Shown here piece by piece: positions 38,401 through 50,032 of a DNA stretch of 64,000 nucleotides. Source of the DNA: Spironucleus salmonicida (lineage: Eukaryota; Fornicata; Diplomonadida; Hexamitidae); the NCBI GenBank assembly GCA_000497125.2, contig CM035316.1, positions 200,001-264,000 of the forward strand, given 5' to 3'. Under the pieces are notes generated by a model. The model had not been told where the DNA came from and ran no database searches. It was given only the letters and a program-made list of their open reading frames with translations. The position numbers and the translations under genes were made by a program. How positions within the stretch are numbered: the stretch's first letter is position 1; each line of letters begins with the position of its first letter.

Positions 38401-40427
38401 GGATTATATTCATATAAATTTAGGACCTATGTAATAAGTGACTACAGACTATTAGAGTTACTATATGGGATAAAATACGAACCTGATTAAAACTTATATT
38501 TTAGGTTGGATTTGACTTTATAATGATCACCATAAATATATTTCATAGCTAAATGAACCAATAAAGGTTAAGATTCTATTCCAGAAACGAATACTTTGTT
38601 TCTAGCTATAGATAAGTATACACTTACAACCTACAATACATGTTTATCTATGCCTAAACTGATACCTAATAGTTTAGATATTTTTAATATGAAAGACAAG
38701 AATATGTGACTACAAGATCTGAAAACAAATGTATTTCTCTTTAATAAATTGCTTAGTTCAATTAACGAATCAAATAACGTAACATATTATACTTTTATGA
38801 GCTGGCGTTTTTTATCTTCTTCTTAAGTAAGTTACTACATAATCTCTAATCTTCTAGCATTAGAGACTTTTGCATGTTATTCTTGCTTAAGATCAGCATT
38901 TTTTGTCAATAGAACTTCTGATGGTATAATATTAGATTATATAATTTCATTAGAATTTAGTATTTGTAATTCTATAGAAGTGAACTAAAACAATTTATTT
39001 TCTATTAGGTTTAACTACTATACAATAAAGTCTTAATAATCACCAAGCTTTAGTATTCTTTATACTATATTGTAAATCTGCATATTCTTTATATCAAGTA
39101 ATATAATTTACTTAAAACTAGATAAATTAGATTTAAAAACTAACATATCAACTTCAATATTATTAATAATTCTTATGAATTGAACTGTAAGACAATTAGA
39201 GTCTGAAAAACATAAAAATTTAAATAGGTCCCATTGAGAGCTTTCTAAAATATATTTTAATATCTTCTCATCTGCATATGATGATTTCAAAAAATGTAAT
39301 ACTGTATAATCTAGCAGTTCTGTTTTATGGATACATTTGATATAAATATCAATAGTCGCATCTATAAAATTACTATCCAATGTGACTAATAATTAATTAT
39401 AAGCTATAGATTCTTATAAATTGACAAAATCTAATATTGTCACAGATGATTTGCTTTTCTCATATATTTATTCAGTAGAATCTGATGAAGTATCTAGAGA
39501 TATCTAATAAATTTATTACAGTTATTACTATATCTTATTTTAAAACTAAGAAAATTTTGGCAATTTCATAAGCAATGCAGCTTTATTATAAACTAAATCT
39601 TTGTGTAAAGCGTTTTATACTATTACACCTTTAAGTTAATCTAAAATATTTAACTTATTTTCCATATCATCTTTTCCTAATTATCCAACGAACGATAGCA
39701 GCAAAGTTTCAATATAAAATTCAGTATGTAGCATTAAAAATTTATAATTAGGCTATGAATATTGTACAAATGGAGCTACCAGCACTAATATTTAGTCGTT
39801 GATTTTTAATTAACACTAGTTAATAATTTATACAGATATCTACTAAAACAAGGTAGGCTTTCTTTTTTATATAGAAAATAATAGATCTTTGGGTAACGGT
39901 GTTTATAAAGATACATGTTGCAATTTATTTACCAGCTCTTGATTCTTTAACTTGGTTCCAAAATACTCAAAAGAATTTGCACCTATATGTTATTAAATTA
40001 AAATTGATTATGTTGAAGCTAAATAATAATACTAACTTCCTAACGAAGTAAATGCTTAAATAACCTCATCATCCTTATTCTCAATTTTAGGAACTGCCTT
40101 TAAATTCTTAACATACTTTATAAACGACATACACTTAATAAAATCTGATATTTTGATATTATTATAATTTTCTTGTAAATATTTAACTATTGTAATATCG
40201 CTAGAAGCTTATAAGAGTTTCATATATGCAGTTGACATTTAAGAAATGGAATGTAAAGTGAAATTTAATATCTAATGTAAATAATATATCCTATTATCAC
40301 TATATAAGGAAGGTATAATAAAAAGAGGATTTTCTTATTAATTCTCATATAGTTTAAAATTACGAAGTAAAAGAAGCAATATGAAATAATATTTACAATA
40401 ATTAATAGTTTGATATAGCAATATCAT
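32475..40427 (-). CDS. GCN1: GCN1, HEAT-repeat activator of the eIF2-alpha kinase GCN2
   Basis: A single frame of about 2650 residues is recognisable as GCN1. Diagnostic stretches are LIEPYYILFIQDILYLSS, HLQVKNSALKTIEKVADSV and QQIDAASLTLIYPICDRVL, which match the eEF3-like HEAT core in order (roughly residues 1270-1480), and ISLIGDIISELGATESQESN later on. GCN1 rides on stalled or collided ribosomes and passes uncharged-tRNA stress to GCN2; the C-terminal third binds GCN2's RWD domain. Start choice: the frame is open to ATGs at 40508, 40427 and 40238, and 40427 is preferred because the residues after it (for example QQENPLFIIPSLYSDN) read as protein. Codons in the 3' 1.7 kb (32475 to about 34200) are much more GC-rich and mostly avoid TAR, unlike the 5' part. 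The gap to the next gene is 45 nt. Confidence 0.85.
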
Positions 40428-41088
40428 CTTTGTAATACTGTTTTGAATACGTATTCCGCGTACGTAAAATAAATTATTTTACTATAAAATAATTTAACCT
40501 GCAATCATAATGGAGTTACACCTTTATAACGTTTTATACACTTGTTGTGAAGCATAGTAACATAAATAATTAAATTTGTTAAGATTATATTAATGTCGTT
40601 ACACAACAAAGGATTATTTTCATAATAAATATTTGTTAATACTAAAATACAATATTATTGTTACTAATTCTATAACATGAATTATCACAACACAATTAGA
40701 TTACATAAATCCCTTAAAAGGTATAAAGTTATATACTTTTTATTCAAGTAATGTTTTGATAAATTTATTTTATTATACTTGAATTCAAATCAGTTTTTAA
40801 TATTTTTAGATTGAAATGCTAATATTTAGATATAGATTATAACATTTTATCTACAAATTTGATTAAAATTATAAGCTTTGCTAAGTTTATAATATTACAA
40901 CTAAATACGCCAGATTGTTTAATAGAGGTAAAGATATTTATTTCAAACACAAATATAAAAACATGTCCAATTAAAATAATCTATTATTAAGTTTTGTTTA
41001 TAGTCTACAAATAAATTTTTACGTTATTTTACATACTATGTTACATATAATATAAATAGATATGTAATATTTTTAAATATTTTTAGAT
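40428..41088. other. Intergenic, upstream of GCN1, with palindromes and an inverted repeat
   Basis: AT-rich gap of about 660 nt between the GCN1 start and the AP endonuclease stop, both minus strand. It holds the perfect 12-mer palindrome GAATACGTATTC at 40445-40456, CGCG, then TACGTA at 40461-40466. An inverted repeat pairs TTGTTGTG (40542-40549) with CACAACAA (40602-40609). If GCN1 starts at 40508, the palindromes would lie in coding sequence. Confidence 0.45.
40445..40466. promoter_or_regulatory. Palindromic TACGTA element upstream of GCN1
   Basis: GAATACGTATTC, CGCG and TACGTA follow each other directly, giving two TACGTA cores within 22 bases, ending 18 bases from the preferred GCN1 start. 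This symmetry suits a dimeric DNA-binding protein. No known factor is assigned. Confidence 0.3.
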
Positions 41089-41093
41089 TCACT
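41088..41093 (-). promoter_or_regulatory. AGTGAA over AP endonuclease stop codon (putative poly(A) signal)
   Basis: Read on the minus strand, AGTGAA spans the stop codon in GAGTGAATC. Confidence 0.45.
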
Positions 41094-42009
41094 CAAATTT
41101 TAATTCCAACTTAATTGGGACGTGATCACTTAAAAACTAACAATCATCATCGATATCTGCTCCAGTGATAAATTCTTATATTTGTTCATCAACCAAAAAA
41201 TAATCTATTCTCCAGCCTTATTTTTTAGCTCTAGAATTTCCAAAGTTACTAAACCATGAATATTTAATTTTCTCTCCATTTACTTTTCTAAAAGAATCAG
41301 TCAATTTAAGTTCAGTAATTAATTTTTCAATAGCATCCATTTCTTCTTATGTTGCACCTGGTGAACCAAAATTAGACTTAAAATTATGGATGTCTATTTC
41401 ACTTCTTATTGAATTTAAGTCACCACAGTAAATAAGAGGCTTTTCTTTTTATTTTTACTTCAACAAAAATCTGATTTCATCTTCATAGTCCATTCTTTCA
41501 GGTAAAAATGAAATACCACCACCTCTACCAGAATTCGGGACATAAACGGAGACAAGATTAAAATGAAGGGTTTGAATATTAATATAACGGCCTTCAAGAT
41601 TAATAAGTGATTAAGGAGTAAGGTGTAGACACGATGTCTCATATGATATAATTTATATATTTTTACGTATAAAAACACCAGTACCTGAGTAACCTTCTTT
41701 ATTAGTTGCAGAAGAGAAAATAAAATTATAATTGTTAAAAAGTTGGGGATAGTCTGGTACAGCATCGTTAATAAATGACTGTATTTTATTTACACCTACT
41801 TTAGTCTCAGAAATACAAAATATGTCAGGATTATTATTCATAATATACCCAACAAGGCCTTTTTTTAATGCTGCACGTATACCATTTGTATTCAAGCAGA
41901 TAATTTTATATTAACTTACATCTTTATATTATTCTGTATCAATAGTACATGGAGAATATGAAACTATTACTTCTTTCTATGGTTTCATACTTTGTTTTTT
42001 TGGTGGCAT
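41089..42009 (-). CDS. AP endonuclease (ExoIII/APE1 family)
   Basis: The 306-residue protein has all the family motifs: CLNTNGIRAALKKG near residue 50, the metal-ligand Glu in CISETK, GYSGTGVFIRK, YVPNSGRG, the GDLNSI version of GDFN, WFSNFGNSRAKKQGWRIDYF, and the catalytic His in SDHVPIKLE at the C-terminus. It cleaves DNA 5' to abasic sites in base excision repair, probably in the nucleus. The N-terminus (MPPKKQSMKPQKE) is short and basic, so the redox domain of animal APE1 is absent; it could act as a nuclear signal. AGTGAA overlaps the stop. The gap to the proteasome gene upstream is 61 nt. Confidence 0.95.
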
Positions 42010-42070
42010 TTTAAAAAAGAAAAGGTAAGTATACAAAACAATTTGTTAAAAAAAGAATTGATAAATAAGC

Positions 42071-42724
42071 TCAGTCTTTACGCAATTCGTATTTGTGCTC
42101 ATGCATACCAGTACTATCGATAATATAGTACTATAAAGTATCCCCCGTATAAATTTCTCTTTCGGCTATGGCGAAATAAGCTTTTTTCATTAAATCTACA
42201 GCTTTATCAACTGTAATTTCAGATGTAGCTTTTCTAGTAACGATTGGCATTAACTCTTGATCTAAAATACCAATACCGAGACTTTCTCCTGATCCTGCAG
42301 CAGTATATTAGTAGGAACCAATACAACCTACAGCATCATATGCGTATAATTTAGCCTAATTATTTTAATCCAGCCCTGCAACAATATTAAAAGTATACCA
42401 AGGGAAAAATCTTCTATAGTAAAGATTAACACTCATAAGACGAGCTAACTCATCAACTGTTATTTATTCACCATTTTAATATTTAAAATTCTTAGCTTCT
42501 AGAGATAACTTTTAATGTAAATGTGTGGCATCAACTCTCATTCCCGCCATAGCTATCATAGCTTTATCAGTTACCTTATATGTTTTTGGTGCATGGCGAG
42601 ATAAAATGCCATAACCTTCAGAGGCCCTAGTATCGGATCCAATTACTACAAATCCATCACCAGCGATAGCCATGGTTGTACCCCCATTATCTGTATAGGG
42701 ATTGAAGCGATCATCATGAGACAT
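42071..42724 (-). CDS. 20S proteasome subunit beta-6 (PSMB1/Pre7 type)
   Basis: The 217-residue protein aligns with beta-6 along its length: RFNPYTDNGGTTMAIAGDGF at the N-terminus, SDTRASEGYGILSR, YRRFFPWYTFNIVAGLD, YDAVGCIGS, AGSGESLG, and FAIAEREIYTGDTLQ before a C-terminus ending ELRKD. Beta-6 is a non-catalytic ring subunit of the 20S core, so no long propeptide or active Thr1 is needed, in keeping with the short N-terminus. The assignment to beta-6 rather than other beta types rests on the RFNPY start, the RRFFP motif and the AERE/YTGD ending. It is divergent from the plus-strand gene that starts 54 nt away. The stop is TGA after RKD. Confidence 0.95.
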
Positions 42725-42778
42725 TTTAGAGGTTTATCAAATTAATGTATTATGATATTATATTGCATTATTTAAAAA

Positions 42779-45703
42779 ATGAAAAATTCATTAGTAATTG
42801 ATGCATTAACAGTAACTACTTAAAAATAAAAAGATCTTAAATTTCGAACATCAATAAAAAAGAAAAATAAAATGTATGCTTCTGCTGCCATTCATTAACC
42901 TATGTGCACATTTAGATAAACATAACTATCTAAATCATATGCAAGACAAACTGTGCAATAGTTATATGCTGAGGCTTTATCTGTCGAGAACACTAAGATA
43001 TAAGAATCTAAGGATTAGATTATAGTTTAAAAGAATACTAGCTTATTAGAAAAATTTAAACCGTCGTATTTTTATTATAACTAACTGAATTAAGAAGAAA
43101 GAGTACTATATTTATAAATAGAAAATCATATTTTTAATGATGAAGCTTTCCTTATAAATGTAGTGGATCAAAATATTTCAGGTTAAAAACTTGCACAAGC
43201 TTATAATATGGATTATATCATGGATTTTAAAGGGTTAGTTTTATTTAAAACAGGTTAGTTAAAAGTTAAATATTATAATAAAGATCTATATTCATCATAT
43301 CATTTGAATCAGTAAGCTTAGGTTGTCTATGGTAATTTGCTAAATATAATGAATAGATTTATTGAGTCTATCGATAAATTTAATTGTGTCAATTAGCTGG
43401 TACAGTATATAGTGTAATAGATAGATTATTCAGAGTTAAAAGATGATTGTTCAGCATTCCATGCATTAATCGGTCGAAAAGCGAATTCATTAGGTATTGC
43501 CAGGGTATTTTCATTATTGCTAAGATAATTTGATATTGAGTCTCACGTTGTAGCAGGTACATTTTTGGGAAAACTACATTACTGGAATATAATTAATTAC
43601 AAAAAAGAATATATCTAGGGAAATCTTCTTTCTCTTATAGACTCACCATTTCATGCATAAAATGACGATTTATTTACATTTATTGATATTACAAGTACAA
43701 TTTTAAATAAGATTGACATGCATATACCATATTATCATATAAATGTTGATTTTGAGAGAATAAATGCGGACCATTCATTTCTCAATTTTTTTATATATCC
43801 TGAAACTTAAAATTTAGTATTTTTAGAGGAAGCTATTACCAATCATTAAAAACTAAGAGATCTAATGAAGAAGATCTCGTTAAATCTATCAAAACTCTCC
43901 ATACATAATGATAAACTATACTATGATGTCTTAATTATTTTTGGATAAAAGTTCACTGATACACAACTATGGTTAGAGTCAAGATGGTCAGATATTATAT
44001 CAATGTTATTACGTTATGCACCAAATTTTTAATTGAAATCTTTAGAATTCCCACGAACTCCAACACCTGCATTTACCTTTGTTTTTTCTAGGTAGGAAAA
44101 GCAAGATTTTATTTTATATCCATAAATTTTTTCAACTTTTTAAAACCACTAGTTAGATGAATTAATCAATTTTGTAATAACATAGCATTAATTCATGAAT
44201 AAACTTATTATTCCTTTAGATACTGATAAGGATATGAACTATTGCATTCAGAATTTTTAAGAAGATTATATTCTGTAAATGTTACGCTTAAAGATTTTTG
44301 ATACAGAAAATCCCCTAGACTCGTGTATTTTTGGTTACAATTCGTCGGCTATGTTAATCGTGATAATTTTTATACATATACCAGAATATAATAACGTACC
44401 AAAATATGCAAGAAAAAATAGGCTTCTACTTCAGCCTAGTCTGCGCTATATTTATTCTACTATAGTTTAAAATCTTATGAAAAGAATTGATGAAATAACG
44501 ATTCTATATACGAAAATAATTACACAAGATTAATTAACATTTATTTTCTAATGTATCCGTCTCGACTATCCGGAACTATTTTTTACACCAATTATAGACA
44601 TAATAATGAGTTATGACCAATTAAAACGAGAGATGAAAATTTTAGTTCCCCTACCAGATTTTACGCAGTTGTAACATTAATCCAATTAGCTTAACTAAAT
44701 GCTCCTTTAATTACCATAAATTCCAAAAAATTCTTCAGACTATCAAAAATAAGAGATAATTTTATAGTATCTTATTAATAATTATTATGCTTACATATAA
44801 TTAAATCAAAATTCTACTTCAGCTTACGATTTTTTAATTGAAAAGTAGGTATCTTCCCAGTCCATTTCTACTGCATTTGCTCTTTTATGTTAGTCTTATC
44901 AAATTCCGGCATGCGCTGTAAAATCTGAAAAATCTAAACACTGTATTACACTCAACTGGATAGCCTCAAAATGTACAATTTTAGATCTTTATGTTTAATT
45001 TTAAGGAAGGATTGAACAGCAAAATCAATATTTTTACCCAACTTTCTCTTTCAATATTTCATATCTTTACTACAAATTAATCGATAATACCTTCTAAGAT
45101 ATAATAATCAAATAGGCAAATTCCACGTTAAATCCTATTTTCAAAAAGTATAAAATTGAGAATTTAGACGACTCTGGACTTTTACAGTTAAAATAATCAT
45201 TTAGCGAGTAGATTGTCCCATTTTAGCGATCTCCAATTGTATAAATCTGTCATACAAACATCAAATAATCTTTATTTTTCGATTTTCTTTATTCGAAAAT
45301 CACTTCAATATCAGCACATTTACTTATGAATCACTAAAAAATTCACCCTATAAACTTTAAGTTTGATCTAAGCAGTAAATTACCTGTTGTTTTAGTGCGT
45401 TTAAAATATGAAATAAATTTTTCTGAAGTTGATTTTCACCCGGATAATTTAGAAGTGGAAAACTAGAAAAATATTGCTAAATAAATATATTAACATATCA
45501 GTTTAAATAAGGAATTTAGTATATTAAAATTGAGCTATAAAACGTTACCAAATTTATATTAGTAACAGTTTTCACGCTACAAATTTGATTAAAACATGCG
45601 AATTTTACTTAAAAAGAAGATTTAGGAACATGTGGGGCAAATTTTTTATATAATTCCTTGTTTTAATGAATATTGTATTATATTTATTTTTGCTTAGTAG
45701 TGA
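42779..45703 (+). CDS. Multi-module transglutaminase-like protein, probably catalytically dead, 974 aa
   Basis: The frame runs from MKNSLVIDALTVTTQKQK to TGA at 45701. Around residues 220-300 lies a transglutaminase-like core: FHALIGRKANSLGIARVFSL then VAGTFLGKLHYWNIINYKKE and FTFIDIT. The usual nucleophile segment (GxCxgyA) reads SLGIARV here, so the Cys is missing, while the His-x-Trp-Asn segment survives. A second copy at about residues 660-740 (SSDYQKQEIILQYLINNYYA, VSSQSISTAFALLCQS, KHCITLNW, ILDLY) again lacks the Cys, with Ser in its place. Part of the region between may be a third, weaker copy. The family is common in bacteria and in eukaryotic peptide N-glycanase and cytokinesis proteins. 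As a pseudoenzyme it may bind proteins. The N-terminus is basic (SIKKKNK). Family call from motif order only. Confidence 0.6.
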
Positions 45704-46340
45704 TGGGATGTAAGGAAAATATATAAGCAGTTTTTACTATAAATTCGTCTATAGAATAGAAAGGATTTTTATAGTATTAGTGGAATTTAATTTACAGTGA
45801 GTATTGTTTACTTTGTTGTTGATACTAAATAAGATTACCTATTGTTTGAGTAAATAACATATATTATAGTTTATAAAATACTTACTTAATAATACTAAGA
45901 GAATAAGTCTTTTGATATTGACTTAAAGTAAAATGGATCTATTGTAGGTAATCGGTAATTATTTTACTTTTAACAAGGCAATAATAGGAATTTATTTTAT
46001 ATAATGAAAGATAATTTTGTCTGTAAGAAATAAATCAATGAGTTAATTGTATATTTCTTATTGAATATATAATATTACATTTTTAATATCTTCGATTCTA
46101 AAAGTTAAATGAGTTTCAAAGATAAAATAATTACTTATGATAAATAAAAATATTATATTAACTTATAATATTATACTTAATTATTAAGCTGAAAGGTGTG
46201 TAATTTCATTAAATTATATATTGAGTCCTTGCAGTTAATAAAATTTATATATGTAAACAATTAAATAGATGAAAGAACAAACTAATTATATAAGTAATTC
46301 TATTATTATTAATGGTTGATTCATCCTTAACTGTTAATTA
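45704..46340. other. Intergenic, convergent
   Basis: AT-rich 637 nt between the transglutaminase-like gene and eS28. A minus-strand frame is open here and into the neighbouring gene, but its translation is almost free of Asp and Glu and shows no features, so no gene is called. Confidence 0.55.
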
Positions 46341-46541
46341 TCACTTCATACGACGGGCTTCACGTTCGCATTCCATAAGAACGATAACGTCATCCTTACG
46401 GATGGGTCCAATAGTGTTACGAACAAGGGTACGCTTGTCTTTACCTTATAATTCTACTTTTACCTGGGTAACGCCACCACGTGAGCTGGTACGCCCGAGG
46501 ATTTCGATAACTTTGGCATAGGTGATAGTATCAGCAGACAT
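46341..46541 (-). CDS. Ribosomal protein eS28
   Basis: The 66-residue protein MSADTITYAKVIEILGRTSS continues with RGGVTQVKVEL, NTIGPIRKDDVIVLMECERE and ends ARRMK, the full eS28 pattern (LGRTxSxGxxTQVxVE, RNxxGPVRxGD, ESEREARR). eS28 sits at the mRNA exit region of the 40S subunit. Family length is 64-69, so it is complete. One Gln is CAG and one TAA. GC content and codon choice resemble tubulin and differ sharply from neighbouring genes, as expected for high expression. It is divergent from the WD40 gene, with 48 nt between the start codons, so the two probably share a very short promoter region. Confidence 0.97.
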
Positions 46542-46589
46542 GCACTTGGAGTGGAAGTATTAATTGTTTTTTAATTTTAATTTATTTAA

Positions 46590-48383
46590 ATGTATAATAA
46601 GAATACATATATTCTAAAAATGGAAGGCAAACTTGTTTCTGTTATTTTACCATCTGGACCTAGTCTTACTAGATCAATAAAGACTGAACTGATCTCGTTT
46701 AATAATAACAATTTTATAGCATATCCTTCTAATAAGTCAATTATAATTTTAGATCCTATTGAAATGAAGTAATTTGTATATGACTAACATAAATCTGAAG
46801 TAACTGCACTTGCGATACATCCTTAAGATTATTATATGGTATCTGGTGATTAAAAAGGAAATCTCATTATTTGGTCTTTGAATAATGAAAATCTATTAAT
46901 AAAAGCTAAATTTGAGCTATCACATCCTATTACTGCTATTTAATTCCATTCTGATGGGTAGCAGCTAATTGTAGCAGCTAAACAAATGTTCTAATTTAAT
47001 TTATAAACAGAGTTATAAAATCCGCTTCCTTCACCCGATTAACAGCTTACATCCGTCTGTTATTATAATAAAACATCAGCAATTGTTACTTCGATTTCTG
47101 GCCAGGTATTCAGCTATTATGGAAGAAAGTTAGCTTTCACTAAATCAATTGATCTAAATATTGCTATTACTAGTAGTATATATGTAAATAATCATTTAAT
47201 TCTTGTTGGTCAAAAAGGAACAATTACGATTTTAGACAATGATTTAAACATTATAAATTAATAATCAATTGGAGCTAGTACTATTTTTAATATAACCTCA
47301 TTTAATTTATTAGAAAAAACTAATATAGTTTGTACCTGCGCAGATGGTTCTATAAAAGTTTTAGAGCTTTCAGCAAGCCTATAATTAACTGAAATTGCGA
47401 GTTAATCCTTTATAACCACATTTTATTCAAATCAGCTTTTGTCTTTGGCTTTTTAGAAGCACAGCTCCCACTTTTATGCTTTTACTCTTTCTGGTAAATT
47501 TATTGACATAAATATTTCCAATTTACTTATTTCGTCCAATTTAGAAAATAGAATAAGATTTATTTGCTGCTCTAAACCTATTGAATATGTTATTTAAGCT
47601 TAAAATTTTCAAATTCTTTGTACTTAGAACAAAGGAATCAAAATCTCAAATAATTTGACCTAGTTTTCTATTTTAAACGAACAAAAGTTTGACTAAATCT
47701 TTTAAAATAGAGTACTTTTTGCCAAATAAATTGATAACGGTTCGATAGTTGGTTTTACAACAGTTAATTTTTTTACAATTGTGGATGATATTTATAGTTA
47801 AAAAGCCCTTAATATAACTATTCATAGTGTATCACAATATAACAATGATTTTTTGCTATTCTCAGCTTAAAAAATCATCAAATTCGAAATTTCAAACGTG
47901 TAAACGGTAGTTTATACATGTGAAACGGAAGAAATAACCTCAGGTGACTTTAGTGATGGTATTTGCGTGATTTCTACGCTAAAAATGAAAGGGGTGGAAA
48001 TCGGCGAGATAAGAGTATTAACTGATTTTTCAAAAATTTCTAATTCTTCAAAAATTTTTACACTCCCTATTTACGTTAAAATAACAAAGAATCGTGTTTT
48101 TGCAGCTTCTTCTGATAATAAATTCGTCATTTTTGACTTAACTGATTTTGAGAAAGAAGATGTCTGGCCGACTTTCAGCAGACTAGAGCAATGCTCTAAG
48201 ATAACTGGAAGAGTTCAGGGTATATTAGGAACCATTGTTTTTGGTAGCAAGGGATGGATAGAACTCGCAGATGATTTTTCAATCAAGCTATCTAAAGATT
48301 CAGATGTTGCGGTGACTTACGTTGGTGAAATAGGAGATAAATCCACGATTTTCATATGTAGCGGTGCGGCTATTGCAAAGTGA
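46590..48383 (+). CDS. WD40 beta-propeller protein, AIP1/WDR1-like candidate, 597 aa
   Basis: Starts are possible at 46590 (MYNKNTYILK) or 46620 (MEGKLVSVILPSG). WD-type repeats are visible: HKSEVTALAIHPQDYYMVSG then GNLIIWSL at about residues 65-90, HPITAIQFHSDGQQLIVAA, and CTCADGSIKVLEL. The order 'HxxxVTxxxxxPxxxYxxSGDxxGxxxIW' resembles the first propeller of the actin-disassembly cofactor AIP1/WDR1, whose usual length is about 600, and two propellers would fit. Later repeats are too divergent to confirm this. The last 420 bases lack TAR codons and are less AT-rich than the rest. AGTGAA spans the stop. The convergent membrane-protein gene ends only 6 nt away. Confidence 0.7.
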
Positions 48384-48384
48384 A
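48379..48384 (+). promoter_or_regulatory. AGTGAA over the WD40 gene stop codon (putative poly(A) signal)
   Basis: The hexamer includes TGA 48381-48383, 6 nt before the convergent stop, so any 3' end signal must sit here or inside coding sequence. Confidence 0.45.
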
Positions 48385-48389
48385 ATTTA

Positions 48390-49745
48390 TCACTCACTAT
48401 TTTTGTACTTTCGCAAAAACTTTAAATGGATGATTTGGAGTTATCGGGATCTAAAATCAATCAGATTTGTGATTAAAAAGAGTAATATTTGAATACTTAG
48501 CCAGAAAAAAAGAATTTCAGAAAGTTTATTTGCTAGATTAATTGCTTCCTTATTGATTCGTGATAATGAAAATGTGACTATATAGCTTATAAGAAGCACG
48601 AGTTATGAAAATATCGAAGGGAAAAAGCGACCGAATTTGATAAGTTCCAAAATTAAAAATTAACTAAAGAAAAATGAATTAGTGCTGACAGCTAACAATA
48701 CAGATTTCTTCATTTGGCATAATGTGAAAATTTCAGTATTGAAAAAATAAACAATACAAATATTAACGATTTAAAAAAGCAGACCTGAGATAAAAGCAGA
48801 TTTGATCAATTTTGAGTAGTTAGCTTTTTTATAGTACTGCTAAAACACCAAAAGTGTTTTAAATACTACATTAGCATTTAAGGTGCAGATATTGATAAAA
48901 ATAAAAATACCAACATTTTAAATTTTAGATTACTCTAATATCTTCAAATCAACATCGATATTTTTTGTATCACTTTAAATTGTAAAAAATGCAAACAAAA
49001 CCCATAATTTGGACAAAAGCAATGGAACAAAAATCTCAGATTGACGTTTTATTGTATCTAAGTTAAATGGAATAAAATAGCTAGGAGAAGTGAAGATAAA
49101 CTATGAACGAAATTCTTTAAAAAATATTATACCCATTATAGCTAATGTAAATCCGTTCCCAGCAATATCTGAAATATGTAAAAAATGCATTTAAAAAATG
49201 TTATCGTTTAATCTATAGGTATAATTCAAAGTAAAAAGTTGAACTGACGTTCTTATGAACTAAAACGATCCGTTAAGCCCAAAATTACCGAAAGACTTTA
49301 ACAGCGCCATGAAAAAATCATTTACTGCGTTGAGTAGATAACGCAAAATAATTTAATTACAGTAAGTTTATAAATTAAAAACATAGCCAATTACAAGTTG
49401 TGAAAATGCAATTATACTGAATATTAAAATCTAAATGTAGATAGCATGCGATATTTATATTTTTGTGAATTAGATTTGGTTATACGAAATATATTTTCCG
49501 ATACCGATAGTCATTGATTCGGTTAATGCTTATGGTACAGCTTGCAATAGAAGAAATTCATAAGGTATTATTAAAATATATTAGGAGAATATGAAAAATT
49601 CCTATTATGATAATATGTAGAAGACTTAAATCTAATAAAGAAGTTGATATGATGTAATAAGTATTTATATTGAGAGCGCAAATAGATATATTTTTTGTGG
49701 GGAATTTTAGTTAAAGATTATTTATGTTTTGAAATTTTTTTCCAT
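48390..49745 (-). CDS. Polytopic membrane protein, MATE-transporter-like candidate, 451 aa
   Basis: The frame from ATG at 49745 (MEKNFKTQIIFNQNSPQK) to TGA at 48390 encodes about 10-12 hydrophobic helices, for example IYLFALSIQILITSYQLLY, IYIQILIFSIIAFSQLVIGY, IFIFINICTLNANVVF and FWLSIQILLFLITNLI. Short polar loops include PQALTESMTIGIGKYIS and FGLNGSFQFIR. Helix number, length and the internal duplication-like layout suit the MATE/flippase superfamily, but no firm signature was seen, so the substrate is unknown. The plus strand has ORFs that look attractive until in-frame TGA codons and the better minus-strand protein are seen. It is divergent from LST8, with 287 nt between the starts. Confidence 0.6.
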
Positions 49746-50032
49746 TACAAAACTATTGATCAGAATTATACAATAATTCCCAAATTGTAATTATCTTTGA
49801 AAAGTATCTAGTAATTTATATATAATAATCTAATAAAACTGCAACCCGTTAAAGTATAAATAGATATAATTATAAACAATTCAATAGAATTCATATTTAT
49901 ATATATAATTTATTACATTTTAATAACGTTTTTATCTTCTAAGTTTTACTTTTTAATTTTTATGTTGGAATCGTCATTGCTATTCAAAATATTAATGGTA
50001 TTATATAGTAAAAATTATAAATTATTCACTAA

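Noticed and set aside
45450-46210. Minus-strand ORF of about 250 codons starting MKLHTFQLNN
   Set aside because: Almost no acidic residues, overlaps the transglutaminase-like gene, and long chance ORFs are expected with one stop codon in AT-rich DNA.
46312-46521. Plus-strand 69-codon ORF open in the standard code
   Set aside because: Antisense shadow of ribosomal protein eS28.
48426-49650. Plus-strand gene with a 19-nt mini-intron or several in-frame TGA codons
   Set aside because: The minus strand carries a single clean polytopic membrane protein in one frame; the plus reading needed an unsupported intron and stop readthrough.
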